Made by a program: the position numbers and the translations under genes | Part shown: piece after piece, positions 11,701 to 23,210 of the stretch | How positions within the stretch are numbered: position 1 is the first letter of the stretch | Layout of the letters: the number at the start of each line of letters is the position of its first letter | The notes under the pieces: generated by a model | What the model was told of the DNA's origin: nothing | Seen by the model: only the letters and a program-made list of their open reading frames with translations | The model's database searches: none | Assembly (NCBI GenBank): GCA_950295325.1 | Contig: OX485808.1 | Span: 15,768,527-15,832,526, forward strand | Reading direction: 5' to 3' | Source of the DNA: Polytrichum commune | Taxonomy: Eukaryota > Streptophyta > Polytrichopsida > Polytrichales > Polytrichaceae | Length of the DNA stretch: 64,000 nucleotides

Positions 11701-12560
11701 TATTAATATGGTATCTTATAACTAGGTCTTAAGTAGCGGGCATTGGTCGCTGTCAATGGGCAACATGATAAGTAGTCACATGTAGAGCATCATGCCCAAA
11801 ATAGAAGAGCTCATGTTGGCTTTAACATTGTGGTGGATCGTGGTGTCTTACAAACACATTGCAATCTTCTCAAACTGCAATCACTCAATGAATGTGGTTG
11901 ATGAAGGCATAAAGATAATGATGGTTTTACATGATTTTGGAATCCTTTGCTCTACTTCGAGGAATCATCTACTTGGAACCATCATTTTTGAGGAAGAAAA
12001 AAGACATTCGGTGTGCTAACACCAAGAGAAGAAGAGGAGTTTTTGATCAAGAAGATGGTCTCCCTTGGGTATCCTCTCACATTCCTCCAACTTTAATTGA
12101 ATGTGGAGAAGATGACACACGAAAGGCCAACTCCATAGGCAAATAGAATGTTCAGTTGGAGTTGGATGAAATGGTTTTGCTTGAAACATCTAGAGCAAGG
12201 TGGCTTTGTTCGGAGAATGGTAATGGATTTTACATTAATTTTGAAGACAAATTTGCATTGGTGAAGTGTGACTCTCATCGCAAATGGAATTGCAATGAGA
12301 ATGGGGTCCAAGGGTGTTGTCTAGGAAGGGCACAATACAAGTACATCCACAAGTTCCATATAAACACAACCATTTTTTATACTACATACATCAACATTCC
12401 AAATTTCTACATCTTCGATAGAAAGAAAACTTGGAACAACTACATCAAGGTGTGTGAGAGTGATGTTGCATGGAAATGCAACCTAGTGCATGAATGATGG
12501 CCTTCCTCTTCAACAAATGGATTGGTCATTTCATTGGAAGCAAGGACGGTCAAGTATACG
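8768..12560. other. Unassigned intergenic DNA
   Basis: No recognised gene in about 3.8 kb. A (CT)n tract lies at 9231-9251. Several frames of 60-113 codons (for example 11121-11441 minus and 12156-12497 plus) match no family I know. The 11780-12500 frames lie upstream of the pogo-like relic and could be decayed 5' parts of it, but no motif shows this. Confidence 0.4.
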
Positions 12561-12574
12561 GAAAAATGTTGGAT

Positions 12575-12945
12575 TTTTTTTCCATATTCCTTGAATTCAT
12601 TATAAAGTTGAGGGCACCATTACAAAAATTTGTAAAAAAAAATATCAATTTAATGTAATTTTATCATGTTCTAAACAATTTTTAAACAATTTTGTGTTCA
12701 ATATTTCTGCTTGCACACTACTTGCACTGTCTTTCAAAATATGTACACTAGTCTTGAAAAAAAATTATCAACATAAATTGCTTGGTTTTGCATATCAATG
12801 TGTTTTTCAAATGTTTCTGATTTTTTCCTTCACAAAATTCAAAGTTAATGTATAGTTTTGAATCAATTTCACTTAAACTTATGCAAGGCAATGGAGTTAT
12901 GTAATTGACCGTGCTTGCGCCCCATTACTTGTGTGAAAAAAATGG
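12575..12945 (+). repeat. Dispersed repeat, copy 2 (pair of 1465-1835)
   Basis: This is the diverged direct copy of 1465-1835. It runs straight into the transposase relic at 12915 and so is probably 5' non-coding or intron sequence of that transposon. Confidence 0.65.
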
Positions 12946-13797
12946 GAGGCAACATGTCGTTGAAGAAGCAACACCTATTCATAATGGATGGGCATGCAAG
13001 TAATGTCAAAGTTGATGTTGTCCACAAGACAAAAGTGGTTGGACTTGATATCATCACCTTGCCTTTCATCCACACATCACATACCTTGCAACCCTTTGAT
13101 GTGTCATGCTTTGAGAGTTTCAAAGTGGCAATCCGTGCATGTTGTGATTCGTGGACATTGACATATAGAGGTGTTGGAGCAAGGAGGAAGAATCTTGCAA
13201 GTTGGGTTGCAAGAGGCTTGTAAAAAGCTCTCACATCCGAAAACATCAAGAAAGGTTTCAAACCTATGGGATATGACCATTGAATAAGAGTTGCCATGAA
13301 CAACGAGATGGCACCTTCGGAGGTTTTTGTGCACAAAGAGAGGGAGGAGGTTGTTGGCATAGAGGAAGTGCAGGACATTACCATTGATATGAATGAGAAC
13401 TCATGTTGTCATTATTTTGCGGAAAAGGAAGGGGAATCAAATGAGCACATTGTGAATGTGATCATAAGTGAAGAGGATCGAGGGATTGCCATTACTCCTA
13501 TTTTGACAGTGCCTCGATACACTTCTGTCAACAACACAAAGGAAGATAACACCAATGCCAACAACTGATTACTAATGGCCATGGATCATGACAAGTGATG
13601 AATACATGCCTGGAACAGTGGAAGGCACAAAGCGCAAGCACAGAATGAGAGAAGCCGGAAGGAAGAATAAATGGGGGCCAACAAAAAGATGAAAACAAGA
13701 GGAGAAGGTGCAACATAAAGTTGACAAGCATGCACAAGCGGAGATGAGAGTTTCCAAGAAGAAATTCGATGAATTATGGTCCACTAAAAATTGTACG
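12915..13797 (+). pseudogene. Pogo-like DDE transposase, 3' half, degraded
   Basis: The first block (12915-13222) contains LFIMDGHASN, then LPFIHTSHTLQPFDVSCF and ESFK. In the DDE_1 (pogo/CENP-B-like) family the MDGH aspartate is the second catalytic acid and the aspartate in LQP(L/F)DV is the third. After a stop at 13221-13223 the same frame continues with KALTSENIKKGFKPMG, the family's usual block before its C-terminal tail. Another stop follows, then a 90-codon acidic tail (13296-13568). A further frame continues with lysine-rich sequence to about 13790. The first catalytic acid and the DNA-binding domain are absent. It would act in the nucleus on its own element ends, but it is clearly dead. 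Confidence 0.85.
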
Positions 13798-15200
13798 GCG
13801 ATCTCGGGGGGATCACACCCCCTAACATTTTGTAACCACGTGCGATAATGGGTAATTTAATGAGGGGATATTTATGCACCTCTCAATATTTTTTCCCTCC
13901 TTATTTGTAAATATAAAGCTACTTTGACGTTTTTTTTTGCACCCTATATTTATTTGTAATTTCTTAGAGAGGCTAATTGTTGGCATAATATATTTTTAAT
14001 AAATCATACAAGTACCAAATAATGGACAGAATACTATAGAATTGTAATATCGACTATGTGAGCAACAAACGTTCCATACCATCCATCTTGTCATTCAATC
14101 GGTTTCAATTAGTTATACCAATGCTAAACCATTCAAAGTGCCATTCAAAACACAACCAATAGCACTTGGATACTAGTTAAAAGGTTACCAATAAACATGG
14201 AGATAACAAAATGTACAAGCTAACATAGACAAGTTGTAAACACGGATAGAACAAAACAAGAAATACAATCAATTGTCACAAGACATGAAACTTTGCACAA
14301 CTATCTACTTCAAAAGCAAAAGATTGCATTCAAATGAAAAAAAGCTAAATACAAAAATTGAAATCATTTACTTTAATTGTGTTCACAAACACATTCAACA
14401 TTGTACCAAATAATTATAATGTGAAGGGTTAAGATATAATTATGCACCCTCCTATACATGTCAAGGTACAAGTTCAATATCGACTTCAATGTCATGATAA
14501 GACTAAAACATTATGAGAGGTTTAACACCAATGACGACAAATAACTAAAACTAATTGTTGGCATGAGGCGGACAACCTTCGAAGTCTCCAACCACTCCAC
14601 CGCATCTTCCTCCAAGACAAAGCGCAATCCTCCAAGTCTACCACGGTGAGGTTGCCAAATGTTGTAGCGCACCATCAATCATCTACAAAAGATTGTTGTA
14701 GCAAAAGGCCAATCAATAAAATGTTATGCATATTCGACACCACTAGAAAGACAAGTAAGAGCAACAACAAAAACTAATGAAGAATGAACCACAAACCAAC
14801 CTTAATTCTCATAATTTCATGGCTTGAAAATTAGGTTTTTTTGATTTAGAAAATTGAACATGCTCATTCAAAAATCTTTACAAGACCAAACAACAAGAAA
14901 AAAAATGCAAATGTAAGGTTTAGAAAAACATAGTACCTAGCTTTCTCTAAATTTGGATTAAAAGGTAATTCATCATCTTCAAGCATTTGAAAAATCTAAT
15001 ACATGTTTATCACTTCAACCATCCAATGTTCATTAATAAACGACATCTTTGAATGAAGCAATAGAATTTCATAGATTAAATAACACCTACTAACTTAGAA
15101 AATATTTTCTACACCAATCATTTATGATCCATACACTAGAAAGAAAATTAGTTATTTTGTGGTATGGATATGGGGTCACAACCAATATCCTACATCGCTA
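13798..15200. other. Unassigned AT-rich DNA
   Basis: No gene or element end recognised. A possible reading of the minus strand near 14565-14650 gives a short run that looks coding (LRFVLEEDAVEWLETSKVV), of unknown family. Confidence 0.35.
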
Positions 15201-15206
15201 ATAATT

Positions 15207-15374
15207 TCATGTAGATTTTTCAACAAACTCATTCAAGGAGTTTCCATCAACCGGATCAAGCTCAAAGACATCCCTCTCTACATCAAATGACATAGTCACT
15301 ATGCAAATTATGCCATCTACATCAACCCAAATAGAATCCGAGTGGTCATATTTGAATTTGAAGTGTCCCGGCAT
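15207..15374 (-). pseudogene. Short coding-like fragment, unknown family
   Basis: A 55-codon frame begins MPGHFKFKYDHSDSIWVDVD and continues with a run of alternating acidic and hydrophobic residues to VEKST before a TGA. Its composition is more protein-like than neighbouring frames. Coding-like peptides on the same strand occur on either side (about 15435-15480 and 14565-14650), which suggests exon remnants. I do not recognise the family. An N-terminal region of a plant transposase is one possibility, without firm support. Confidence 0.3.
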
Positions 15375-17747
15375 TTTTTTTAATAATTAAAATATATCAT
15401 AAAACTGGATCCGGAAATACTTGTTTTTTTACCTTTGTTCACCTCCCGATTAAAAAGGTCAATAAGATCCCTGCAACTTCCCCACCTTGTACCTACCTTC
15501 CGTCTCATTTTTTGAACTCGTCATATACACCACGTGCCCCGGTCAACTCCATTGAGGATACATGTAGGTTGCAAATTTTTGGAATGTCTTCCCCTAATTC
15601 TCCTAACAACTGATTTAACTGTAGATGAGGTAGTTGTCGTATTTCTTTGCATAAAATACACTCCACAATCCATCCCAAGACCCAACAACGTTCTTTCTAT
15701 AGAAGATGAAACATTGATGTAATCATCAACATCTCATTTTTCTACGCTCACATTCAAGTCTTGTAACTCTTCATCTTTCTACATCTCACATTCAGGAGGG
15801 CATCGGAAATCAATAGCATGTCATCGAAAAACGGGCAGTGGGTGGAGAAAATCAAGGAGTTAGACTTTGAAATCGACTCTTACCGCACAAGAGTGGAGCA
15901 AGTAGAATCTTCAAATCTTGTGAAACATCCTATGTGAATGCTATAGAATAAAGAAGAAAGCTCCCAAAAATGTGTTTTACCTACCGCCTTTGTGCTACGC
16001 TTCACCAATGTAAGACCTCCAACCCGAACGCTTCACTGCCTTCGCGCCATTGTGCTTGTCCAAACCCTAAGCAAGCCCAAGGGCCGTTGAGAAGTCACAA
16101 TATTTTTTTCCCAAAAAAAATCCACAACATTTCCCTCCATACTAACGCGTTTCATTCAAAGTTGGACATAATTTACACAATATTCATCCAAGTAGTCAAA
16201 CCCATAATTATTCTATTGATCTTACTACACACATTTGGGGGGATCTAATATCTATGACCCTATTTTTTCTACTGATTACTAAAATGGAGGAATTATTCAC
16301 CATCCTATTTTACATATAATCATGTAGGGGACATATTTCCAATGCTATGGTAGATCTAACGAATTTATAAATTTTACCCTCAACGAATTAAATTGACCTT
16401 ATTTTTTATCTCACGTGGTTTCTAAAATTCCAATAGTCACCTCCCCGAGGCGGCGCTTGGAGAAGCTTATACAAGAAGATCAAAGAGGGTGCACCCATTA
16501 TTGATTATTTGGGGCACTTTTGTGGCTTCATGCAACCTCTTTGCAAACACAATGTAAAAGTTGCAATAGAAAAGAGGAGAATGAGAAAACAAACTTGATT
16601 TTTGATTGTCATATATGTTTTGACAGAGTTGCCATGGTGTTACAAAGCTAACCCACGGAATACTCCGACATATTTTTCTATTTCCAATGTGGTTGCAAAG
16701 TAATTGAACAACATGTAAGAAGTGTTGGGAAAGCTTAATTTGACCCATGTGTTTTTATTTACTATTGTCTATTTGATTTGAAATTGACAATGATGTTGTT
16801 ATATATGTAAAATTGAGAACGCCGAAGTATATAATTTGAAATGATATGTCTAAATTATATGTGTAAAATTAGGGAGATGATGTTATTCATCAAAGTGTGA
16901 AGGTGGTTGTTGGTCATAGTCACCATGCCACTATTTAAAGCCATAGACTACTGCAATCAAATAGAATTGCCGTGGATGCCAACATGCAGTTGGTCCACGC
17001 AACCTTGTTGGTGAAAGGTTATGTGTGGCCCAAATACCACTATAGGTAGGCTAGTACATCCCATCAAATTAGGGTGGACACTGTATCATGATAAACTCAA
17101 TCATATTAGGTGGATGCATTCCCCTTGTTTAAGGACCTGAATTGGTAGCATATTGATTGGTCATGTTTGTATTACGTTATGGCAATAGCTACTCTATTTT
17201 AGTTGCACATAACTAAAGCTAATGACGTGTTAACTTGAAAAAACTCCATCTTATTTGACATATGTGTATTATGAAACTTGTACACGGCCCCTATCCAATT
17301 TATAAAGTAACCAACACCAAGGGATTGTAAAAGATCATCACTAAATCACAAATGCTCCAAAGTTATGTTTGAGAAGTGCCTCGACATTTATAGAGATTTG
17401 CTAAGCCATTGCAAAATTGCAAAATTTGATAAAATGAGTACAAGTTATTGAACACTAAAAATAAACCACTTAACACCCACATACCTTGTGGAAGGTGACA
17501 ATTTGCAAGTGGCAAGGGATCGACAATCAAAGAAATGAAAGCCATTCTACTTTTAGAAGGTGCAAGGTGCCACATCTAGGGCTCTATATAAACACTTTGT
17601 GTATGTTAGTTACAAGGATATAGGAGTTTTGTGTGCATATGCTGTGTGTTTTGTAATATGATGTGGCTCTCTAAGATATTCCTTATCCATTCTCGTTTTT
17701 TGGGCGAGGTGCCTTCAATCTAACACCACAGTCACTAAGTGTCAATG
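15375..17747. other. Unassigned
   Basis: No recognised gene. Frames at 15534-15722, 15970-16248 and 16467-16748 are unrecognised and short. Confidence 0.35.
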
Positions 17748-17756
17748 GGATAAACA

Positions 17757-19132
17757 ACCCTGGGCTAGATCACATCTTCATTCGGCTAGGCCCCGCCCCT
17801 CCCACTCCTCCTTCACTATATGGTCTTCCCGCCTGCACTTGCATGGGAATTCTTCCTCGTTAGGAACAATGTCCGGGGAGAACCGGTATTTAGTGTAATG
17901 GTGGCCGGTTGGTTTTGTGAAAAGTCCGGTTGAATTGGGAAAGTGGAGGATGTGAAACCGGTGCTTTAAAAAAAAATGGATTTCAACTGGCAACCATTTT
18001 GAGGAGGAGAATTTTTACCTGGATGAATTGTGAAATAGGTAGATTTCATCCAGTTTGATTCATCTAGGGCCGGATATCATCTGGTTCTAGGATTTAGGTT
18101 ATGTGTTCGTTGTAGGCTTGTAGCGATTTGGTGAATGGCGGATAAGCGAAGCTTTTGCTTCATTATTGCATTTCATTGTTGACGGCTAGCGTTTAGAATG
18201 TATTATGCGTGTGTCTATGAAAGGTCTTCGTGGTGATCTTGATAATGTACTAATGGAAGCCATAGCTTTATGAAGGAACTCTGCAAAGTTTAGATGGTTG
18301 TTTTCACATCCACAGAGATACCTTTCATGGTGTTTTCCTCTTGAAGGTGAAGATGATAATGTTGATTTTGACTCTAACAGTTGATGAATTTCATTTTTGT
18401 ATATAGTATGGTATGTTAGGTTACTCTTTTATCACGATGTGGCCTCAAATCTAATATGAGGTTTTAAGACCTAGGTATGATAGAAGAGTAAATCTATGGC
18501 CATCAACTGGTTGATGGGTTATTTAAGGTTCAACTCCTGCTATGGATAAATTGTTGATCATTGTTGTTGAATGTTGATATCATTACATATAATTGTTGTA
18601 TGTTGATATGTTGGACGTTGTTGTTGAATGGTGTATGTTGTTTGTAGATATTATAATTATGCTACATTGGAAACCGGCTTACTTATCAATGCCCAAGTTT
18701 TTGGCCGGTTGTCATTACAATGAAGAGGAAATCAACTGGCATTTGAAAAAAAGAAAAAAGGATATCAGCCGGTCCAAATTAATGGCAACAAGTTTGCAAC
18801 TGGTCAAATCCTGAAAAACCCTGTAGAAGTTGTGAAGGGGAGGATTTTAGCTGGTTGAGCTCGAAAATCTCCCAAACCATGGTTAGGAACCAATGTGACA
18901 ATACTCGGTCACTTAAGCCATTAATCTCCTTTGGCACGTGAAGGAACCCCATCAATTAACTTGGGAATAATGAAAGTGATGTCAACTTGAATATTTGTAA
19001 TTTTGACCAGGTATCGTCATATTGGTTCCCAACGAGGAGGAGTTCCCACGCAGGTGCGGGCAAGACAGACAACCAAAGGAGGCGTGGGAGGGGCATGACC
19101 CAGCTAAATGAAGATGTGACCTACCCCGGGGC
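17757..19132. mobile_element. Mutator-like element with long inverted repeats
   Basis: Two inverted repeats of about 120 bp (17757-17876 and about 19015-19132) begin ACCCTGGGCTAGATCACATC and, on the other strand, GCCCCGGGGTAGGTCACATC. They are flanked by a perfect 9-bp direct repeat GGATAAACA (17748-17756 and 19133-19141). Long inverted repeats plus a 9-bp duplication are diagnostic of the Mutator superfamily. The 1376-bp element has no transposase. Its interior repeats CCGGTT/AACTGG-type motifs. Just inside the left repeat lies ACAATGTCCGGGGAGAACC, nearly the same as the end of family A, so family A may derive from, or share ends with, this element. Whether the interior carries captured host sequence is unknown. 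Confidence 0.92.
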
Positions 19133-19241
19133 GGATAAACACCTGCCCTCTATAAGGTTGTAACTTATTCATCTTGAATTAATCCAAACACACCAATTTG
19201 AGACACACAATCAACAATCCACAGGCTCTACATAGCAATCA

Positions 19242-19649
19242 TTGTTTTCACCCTCCCTCTCCTCCTCCCCTCCTCAAGCAATGGTAGGTGCTATGAAACA
19301 TCAAAGTTCCAAAGCAAGCACCGACTATAAACTCACAAGCTCGCCGGATATAGAAATACACATATATCCAGCTTCCCGGACGCATGGTTTATTCCCGCCG
19401 ACCTTTCCCGAATTCCGGCCACTCACCGGAAGTACGCCTCCCCGGCGGTTGGGTGGGGGTAAGCTAGTACTTTGCACAGGGCTCAGGAGCCATAGTTTTG
19501 GCTTCCAAGGGGACTCATTGATTGATCAATCAATGCGCCTATTTGATGCTCAACATTCAGTACTTGTAGCAACCTGGCTGTATGTGAGTAGGAAGTATGT
19601 ACCCAAACACGCGCCCTTCAACAATGTCCGGGGAGGTTTTTGGGCATAA
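19242..19649 (+). CDS. Unrecognised 135-codon open frame
   Basis: The frame has the internal segment SPDIEIHIYPASRTHGL and a proline/arginine-rich run after it. It is richer in GC than the surroundings, and a TATAAGG box-like sequence lies about 85 bp upstream of it (19153). No family is recognised. Its last nine residues are encoded by the edge of a family-A MITE (19628 on), so the present stop codon comes from a transposon. It may be a decayed exon or chance. There is no domain evidence for expression. Confidence 0.2.
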   Translation: MFSPSLSSSPPQAMVGAMKHQSSKASTDYKLTSSPDIEIHIYPASRTHGLFPPTFPEFRPLTGSTPPRRLGGGKLVLCTGLRSHSFGFQGDSLIDQSMRLFDAQHSVLVATWLYVSRKYVPKHAPFNNVRGGFWA

Positions 19650-20110
19650 CTTAATCGGTCGAGATCCTAGTGTTCCCAAATCTAACCGGTTTCATGTTGA
19701 TCTCATTCGGTTTTTCTTTACTAATTTGAGGTAAAGAAAGAAGAAAGAAAAAATACGTCCGTACATTGTACCGGCATGAATGTGAGCCCGTTATCCAAAT
19801 GCTTAACGCAACGGACCGTGTTGTAGCATGAGGAGTTATGCCTCTTTTGGGAGGTGGGCTCTATTAGTTAAAAGGTTCGGTCCCATTTTAGGGAGGTGCG
19901 ACAATAGTTTGTTTATTGTCAAGTTTCCTTTTGTTGAGTACAAGATAGGTAAGGTATTTAATGGCATTTTGATGTATGTTTATAATTTGAGGTATATTTT
20001 ATAGATTCCTCTGAATGATTGATCATTTTCGGAAGTTTTGAACTTCGACCATTTGTTTCTTAAACTCAATTGGTTCATCTAAAACTACATTGTCTTATCT
20101 AATTAGTGTC
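19628..20110 (-). mobile_element. Family A MITE split by a 249-bp insertion
   Basis: An inverted family-A copy starts TGTCCGGGGAGGTTTTTGGG and is broken at 19733/19983. It resumes with 'atattttatagattcctctgaatga' and 'cttaaactcaattggttca'. Its distal end has decayed, so the right limit is approximate. Removing the insert and one duplication restores the order seen in other copies. Confidence 0.75.
19734..19982. mobile_element. 249-bp insertion, SINE-like, 12-bp duplication
   Basis: It is bounded by a perfect 12-bp direct repeat TAATTTGAGGTA (19722-19733 and 19983-19994), and the uninterrupted site is known from other family-A copies. The insert opens with an A/G-rich run (AAGAAAGAAGAAAGAAAAAA). 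It carries TAGTTAAAAGG followed at once by TTCGGTCCC, which resemble polymerase III A and B boxes but are too close together to act as such. The left half is repeated at 7530-7645. A duplication longer than 11 bp favours retroposition, so SINE-like is the best guess. Confidence 0.75.
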
Positions 20111-20191
20111 GATTACCATTTGGAGTTAGATCTTGCTGTAACTTTTTATAGAGGGTATTATTTTCTACCCAAATAACATAAGTAGTTAGTA

Positions 20192-20807
20192 CAATAACCT
20201 CCCGCTTAAGTATGCACCCGTTTAAGTACGCATCCCGGTTAAGTGCGCAATTTTCTTGACAAAAATTAGGGTTCGTACTTTATTGTTTGAACGTGCCATG
20301 CAAAGTCGTTTGCCGCGAATGCATGAATTTTTTTTAATGTTTGACATTAAATGTCAATTTGTGAACGTTTTGCTAAAACATCTCAAACGATCGTCACGGT
20401 TCATCATACATCTGTCTAGCTTCTGTTTGAACATCGGAGCAAAGCATTTGGTTGTCAATGTCGAGGATAGTGTTGTGTAGAGCTTCAAAGCCTTTGAAGT
20501 CGGTAGCACTTCCAGATTCAACAAATGTCTTGATAGGTTAGATTTCGGTGCAGTATGTTCTCCTAGACTTTCCAGATGGCGCCTTCACTGACTTCATACT
20601 CCCGCCCTAGCGCCTGCTTGCTCAGCGCGTTCAGCTTGCTCAACTTTGCAATGATTTCACATCGTTGGGTTTAGGTCAAGAAGGTTGCCTCAAGTTTCAT
20701 CTGTTTCCCATTGTGATTCATTGAATCATAGGGTCTAGAAAGCGATATGAGTAAAGTGGGCACCAACAACTCCAGTTCAAAATGCATACTTAAGCGGGAG
20801 AATATTG
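20192..20807. mobile_element. Pogo/mariner-type MITE, long form
   Basis: The left end CAATAACCTCCCGCTTAAG and the right end (complement CAATATTCTCCCGCTTAAG) are flanked by TA (20190-20191 and 20808-20809). Three 'TTAAGTNCGCA'-type motifs follow the left end, as in the 304-bp relative at 7916. At 616 bp its unique middle (20260-20740) holds a 74-codon frame of no known family. That middle could be remnant internal sequence of a longer parent. Confidence 0.85.
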
Positions 20808-20809
20808 TA

Positions 20810-22283
20810 TACACACCGAAGAGTTGGTAAAAAATCGATAATGTTGGTAAAAAAATTTACAACAACACGTAACTCCGAATGGTAACCCACACTAATTAGA
20901 CAAAACAATGTAGTGGCCAATTCTCTCCATTTATTGCTTTTACCTAGCCACTATAGTTTGGAGAGAAGCATCAACCTTTTTCTTTGTGAGACAATTCAAA
21001 CAAGTTTATTTCAATGCCCAAAAACCTTACAAAATCATGAGGGATCTGAAAAAAAGAACTTGGTGGGTTTTCTTGGGTGCTCCCGATGGAAACCAAACTG
21101 AGAAAACAACCTACACATGATTAATTGAGCCCACATTATGCATTATTGTATTCAATGCATGTTTCTAGTGTTATCCTTGCGGTAGAGAAGTTCGTTCTCT
21201 CCCTAGACTTTGTCATAATTTCCAAGTGCATCATCATAGATGGCAAATTTGGTAGAGGAGTCCTTTCACTATGAGAAAGGGAATATTGCATACGAGTGTA
21301 CCTCTTATCCAACATAAGAACTTGAGCCCCTATAAGTTTGTGGCCGATTCATATCCAAATACTTGGACTAACTAGAAGTGGGGTTTATAAAGCTAGTTTC
21401 AATGTCAAACCAACTAGAAATAGTAACCTCGGGCAATTTTCTATGCATGGATTTTATGTTGGATGAATGAGAGATATGCTTGTATGAGATAATTCCCTAT
21501 CCCCCCACAGTTTGGTTCTTATGAGGTGGACCCTCAAAAATTTGGGCAAGGGCCAGAAGAATAAGATCTCAAGGAACTCTTAGCAAAATTGAAAGTCGAT
21601 TAATATTGGGTATATGGGTTTTAAATGGTTACTTTTTCAACTAGGCAATCTCTCCTAGGATATGAAACATGTGATTAGTATGAGATGGTATCCAAATCGT
21701 GGTCGTAGCGATTTTCCTCATCATTTTTGGAACTCATATAAATACCATATCCATTATCAAAGTGAAAATTCTCGTGCTCATTAAGTGGTCATACAGAGCC
21801 CCACCCAACCACATACCACTTAGATACATGTGTCCAATTAAGATAAGTAACCAAATTAATTGTCGATCTTAGACCTAGCTACTCCCAATGTGACCTATTG
21901 CTTGTTGTGAAGTAAATAAGGACATGCCTTCCCCAAACACTTAGAGTGGTTTTACAATAGGGTCCAAAAGCTTCAATGGATTCTACCATCTGTGCACATA
22001 TTCAAAAGTGAAATGCTCATATCTAAAAGAAACTTGTTGGAGGAAATATAGAAGTACGAGTCCAAGATTTAATCAAGTTACTCATGTTGGTTCCAAAAGT
22101 TTTGAGCTTGATGTCTACTTTCCTCACTTCAATTTGTTAGATGTGCTTATGTACATTTTCCTTTGTTCTAGGATCCCTATATGATATGACTCAATTTCAG
22201 AATAGTTATCTTTAGTCTTCAAACTTATATCCATAGATCTTGATTCTTATTTTTGACAAGTATTGGTATAGTAAAAGACGGGT
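20810..22283. other. Unassigned
   Basis: About 1.5 kb without recognised genes, element ends or tandem repeats. Confidence 0.35.
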
Positions 22284-22292
22284 ACCCACAAT

Positions 22293-22520
22293 CACTTCTC
22301 GGGAAGAACCGGCGGTTAGTTGCAGATGAACCGGTTGACTTTGAGAAATAACCGGTTGAAGTTGGAGACTTCAGGAGAATTACCGATCATTTTAGAGGAA
22401 TCTCTAGAATATACCTCAAATGAATGAAAGCAAAACCGGAAGATTATGTCAACATGTAACCGATTGGATTTAGAATTACTATGATCTTGATTCACTATGC
22501 CCAAAAACTTCGCAGGCAGT
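22293..22520 (+). mobile_element. Family A MITE
   Basis: This 228-bp copy has GAACCGGCGGTTAGTTGCAG at the left, then GGTTGAC/GGTTGAAG blocks and CTATGCCCAAAAACTTCGC at the right. Flanks ACCCACAAT (22284-22292) and GTCCACAAT (22521-22529) agree at 7 of 9 positions. Its right flank directly abuts the flank of the next family-A copy. Confidence 0.8.
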
Positions 22521-22538
22521 GTCCACAATACATTGGTT

Positions 22539-22959
22539 CTACGATCAGGGAGAACCGGCTGTTAGTTACAGATGAACCGGTTGAGTTTGAGAAATAACCG
22601 GTTGACGTTTTTTTTTTGGAGACAGAAGGCCGACAGGCTAGCACCAAAGCACAGGAGGCAGTTGACCACCTGACAAGTTTTCCGTCAAGTAGAGAGGAGA
22701 TTTCACAGTTGGGAATTGAATTGCCAACCTCTTCCGTAAGATTTGGGTATATCTGCACCATCATCCGGTAGTTTAGGGTCGTCTCGGACTAAACCGGTTG
22801 AAGTTTAAGACTGCAAGAAATTTACCGATCATTTTAGAGGAATTTATAGAGTATATCTCAATTTAATAAAGGGAAACTGAAGGATGTGAACATGTAACCG
22901 GTTGGACTTGCAAACACTAAGATCTTGACCAATTATGCCCAAAAATCTCCCCGTTTACT
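22539..22959 (+). mobile_element. Family A MITE carrying a nested SINE
   Basis: Flanks ACATTGGTT (22530-22538) and GCATTGGTT (22960-22968) agree at 8 of 9 bases. Removing the SINE and one duplicated target leaves about 225 bp, the normal family-A length. The right end ATTATGCCCAAAAATCTCC is intact. Confidence 0.85.
22606..22791 (-). mobile_element. tRNA-derived SINE (family S), nested
   Basis: On the minus strand it starts AGTCCGAGACGACCCTAAAC and ends in an A-rich tail (T run at 22608-22618 on the plus strand). The target duplication is AACCGGTTGA (22596-22605 and 22792-22801). The B-box region (GGCAATTCAATTCCC) is decayed compared with the 62.4-kb copy. The body matches SINEs at 32518, 56036, 59085 and 62229. 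Confidence 0.85.
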
Positions 22960-23210
22960 GCATTGGTTATGACTGGGGTTGCAATTAAGTAGGTCCTCTA
23001 CCGTACTTCAAGGGCAACTTCGACACAGTAAGCCAGAGAGTTAATATAAGCGTGTGCCAAAGAGGTTTCGGCACTTTGGTGGCAATTTATTACTTCTCTT
23101 TAAGCCATGCATATATTTATTATAGATTGAGGCAATCATTCTCCTCTTATGACATTCCACCTGCATGTTCCTAGATTTTAAGACTTTAAATTATAAGACC
23201 TACATAACTA

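Noticed and set aside
12869-13384. Longest open frame in the window (171 codons, minus strand)
   Set aside because: It is the shadow of the plus-strand pogo-like transposase, whose motifs explain the sequence.
19734-19982. Functional polymerase III promoter in the 249-bp insert
   Set aside because: The A-box-like and B-box-like strings are adjacent, not 30-60 bases apart as a working promoter needs.
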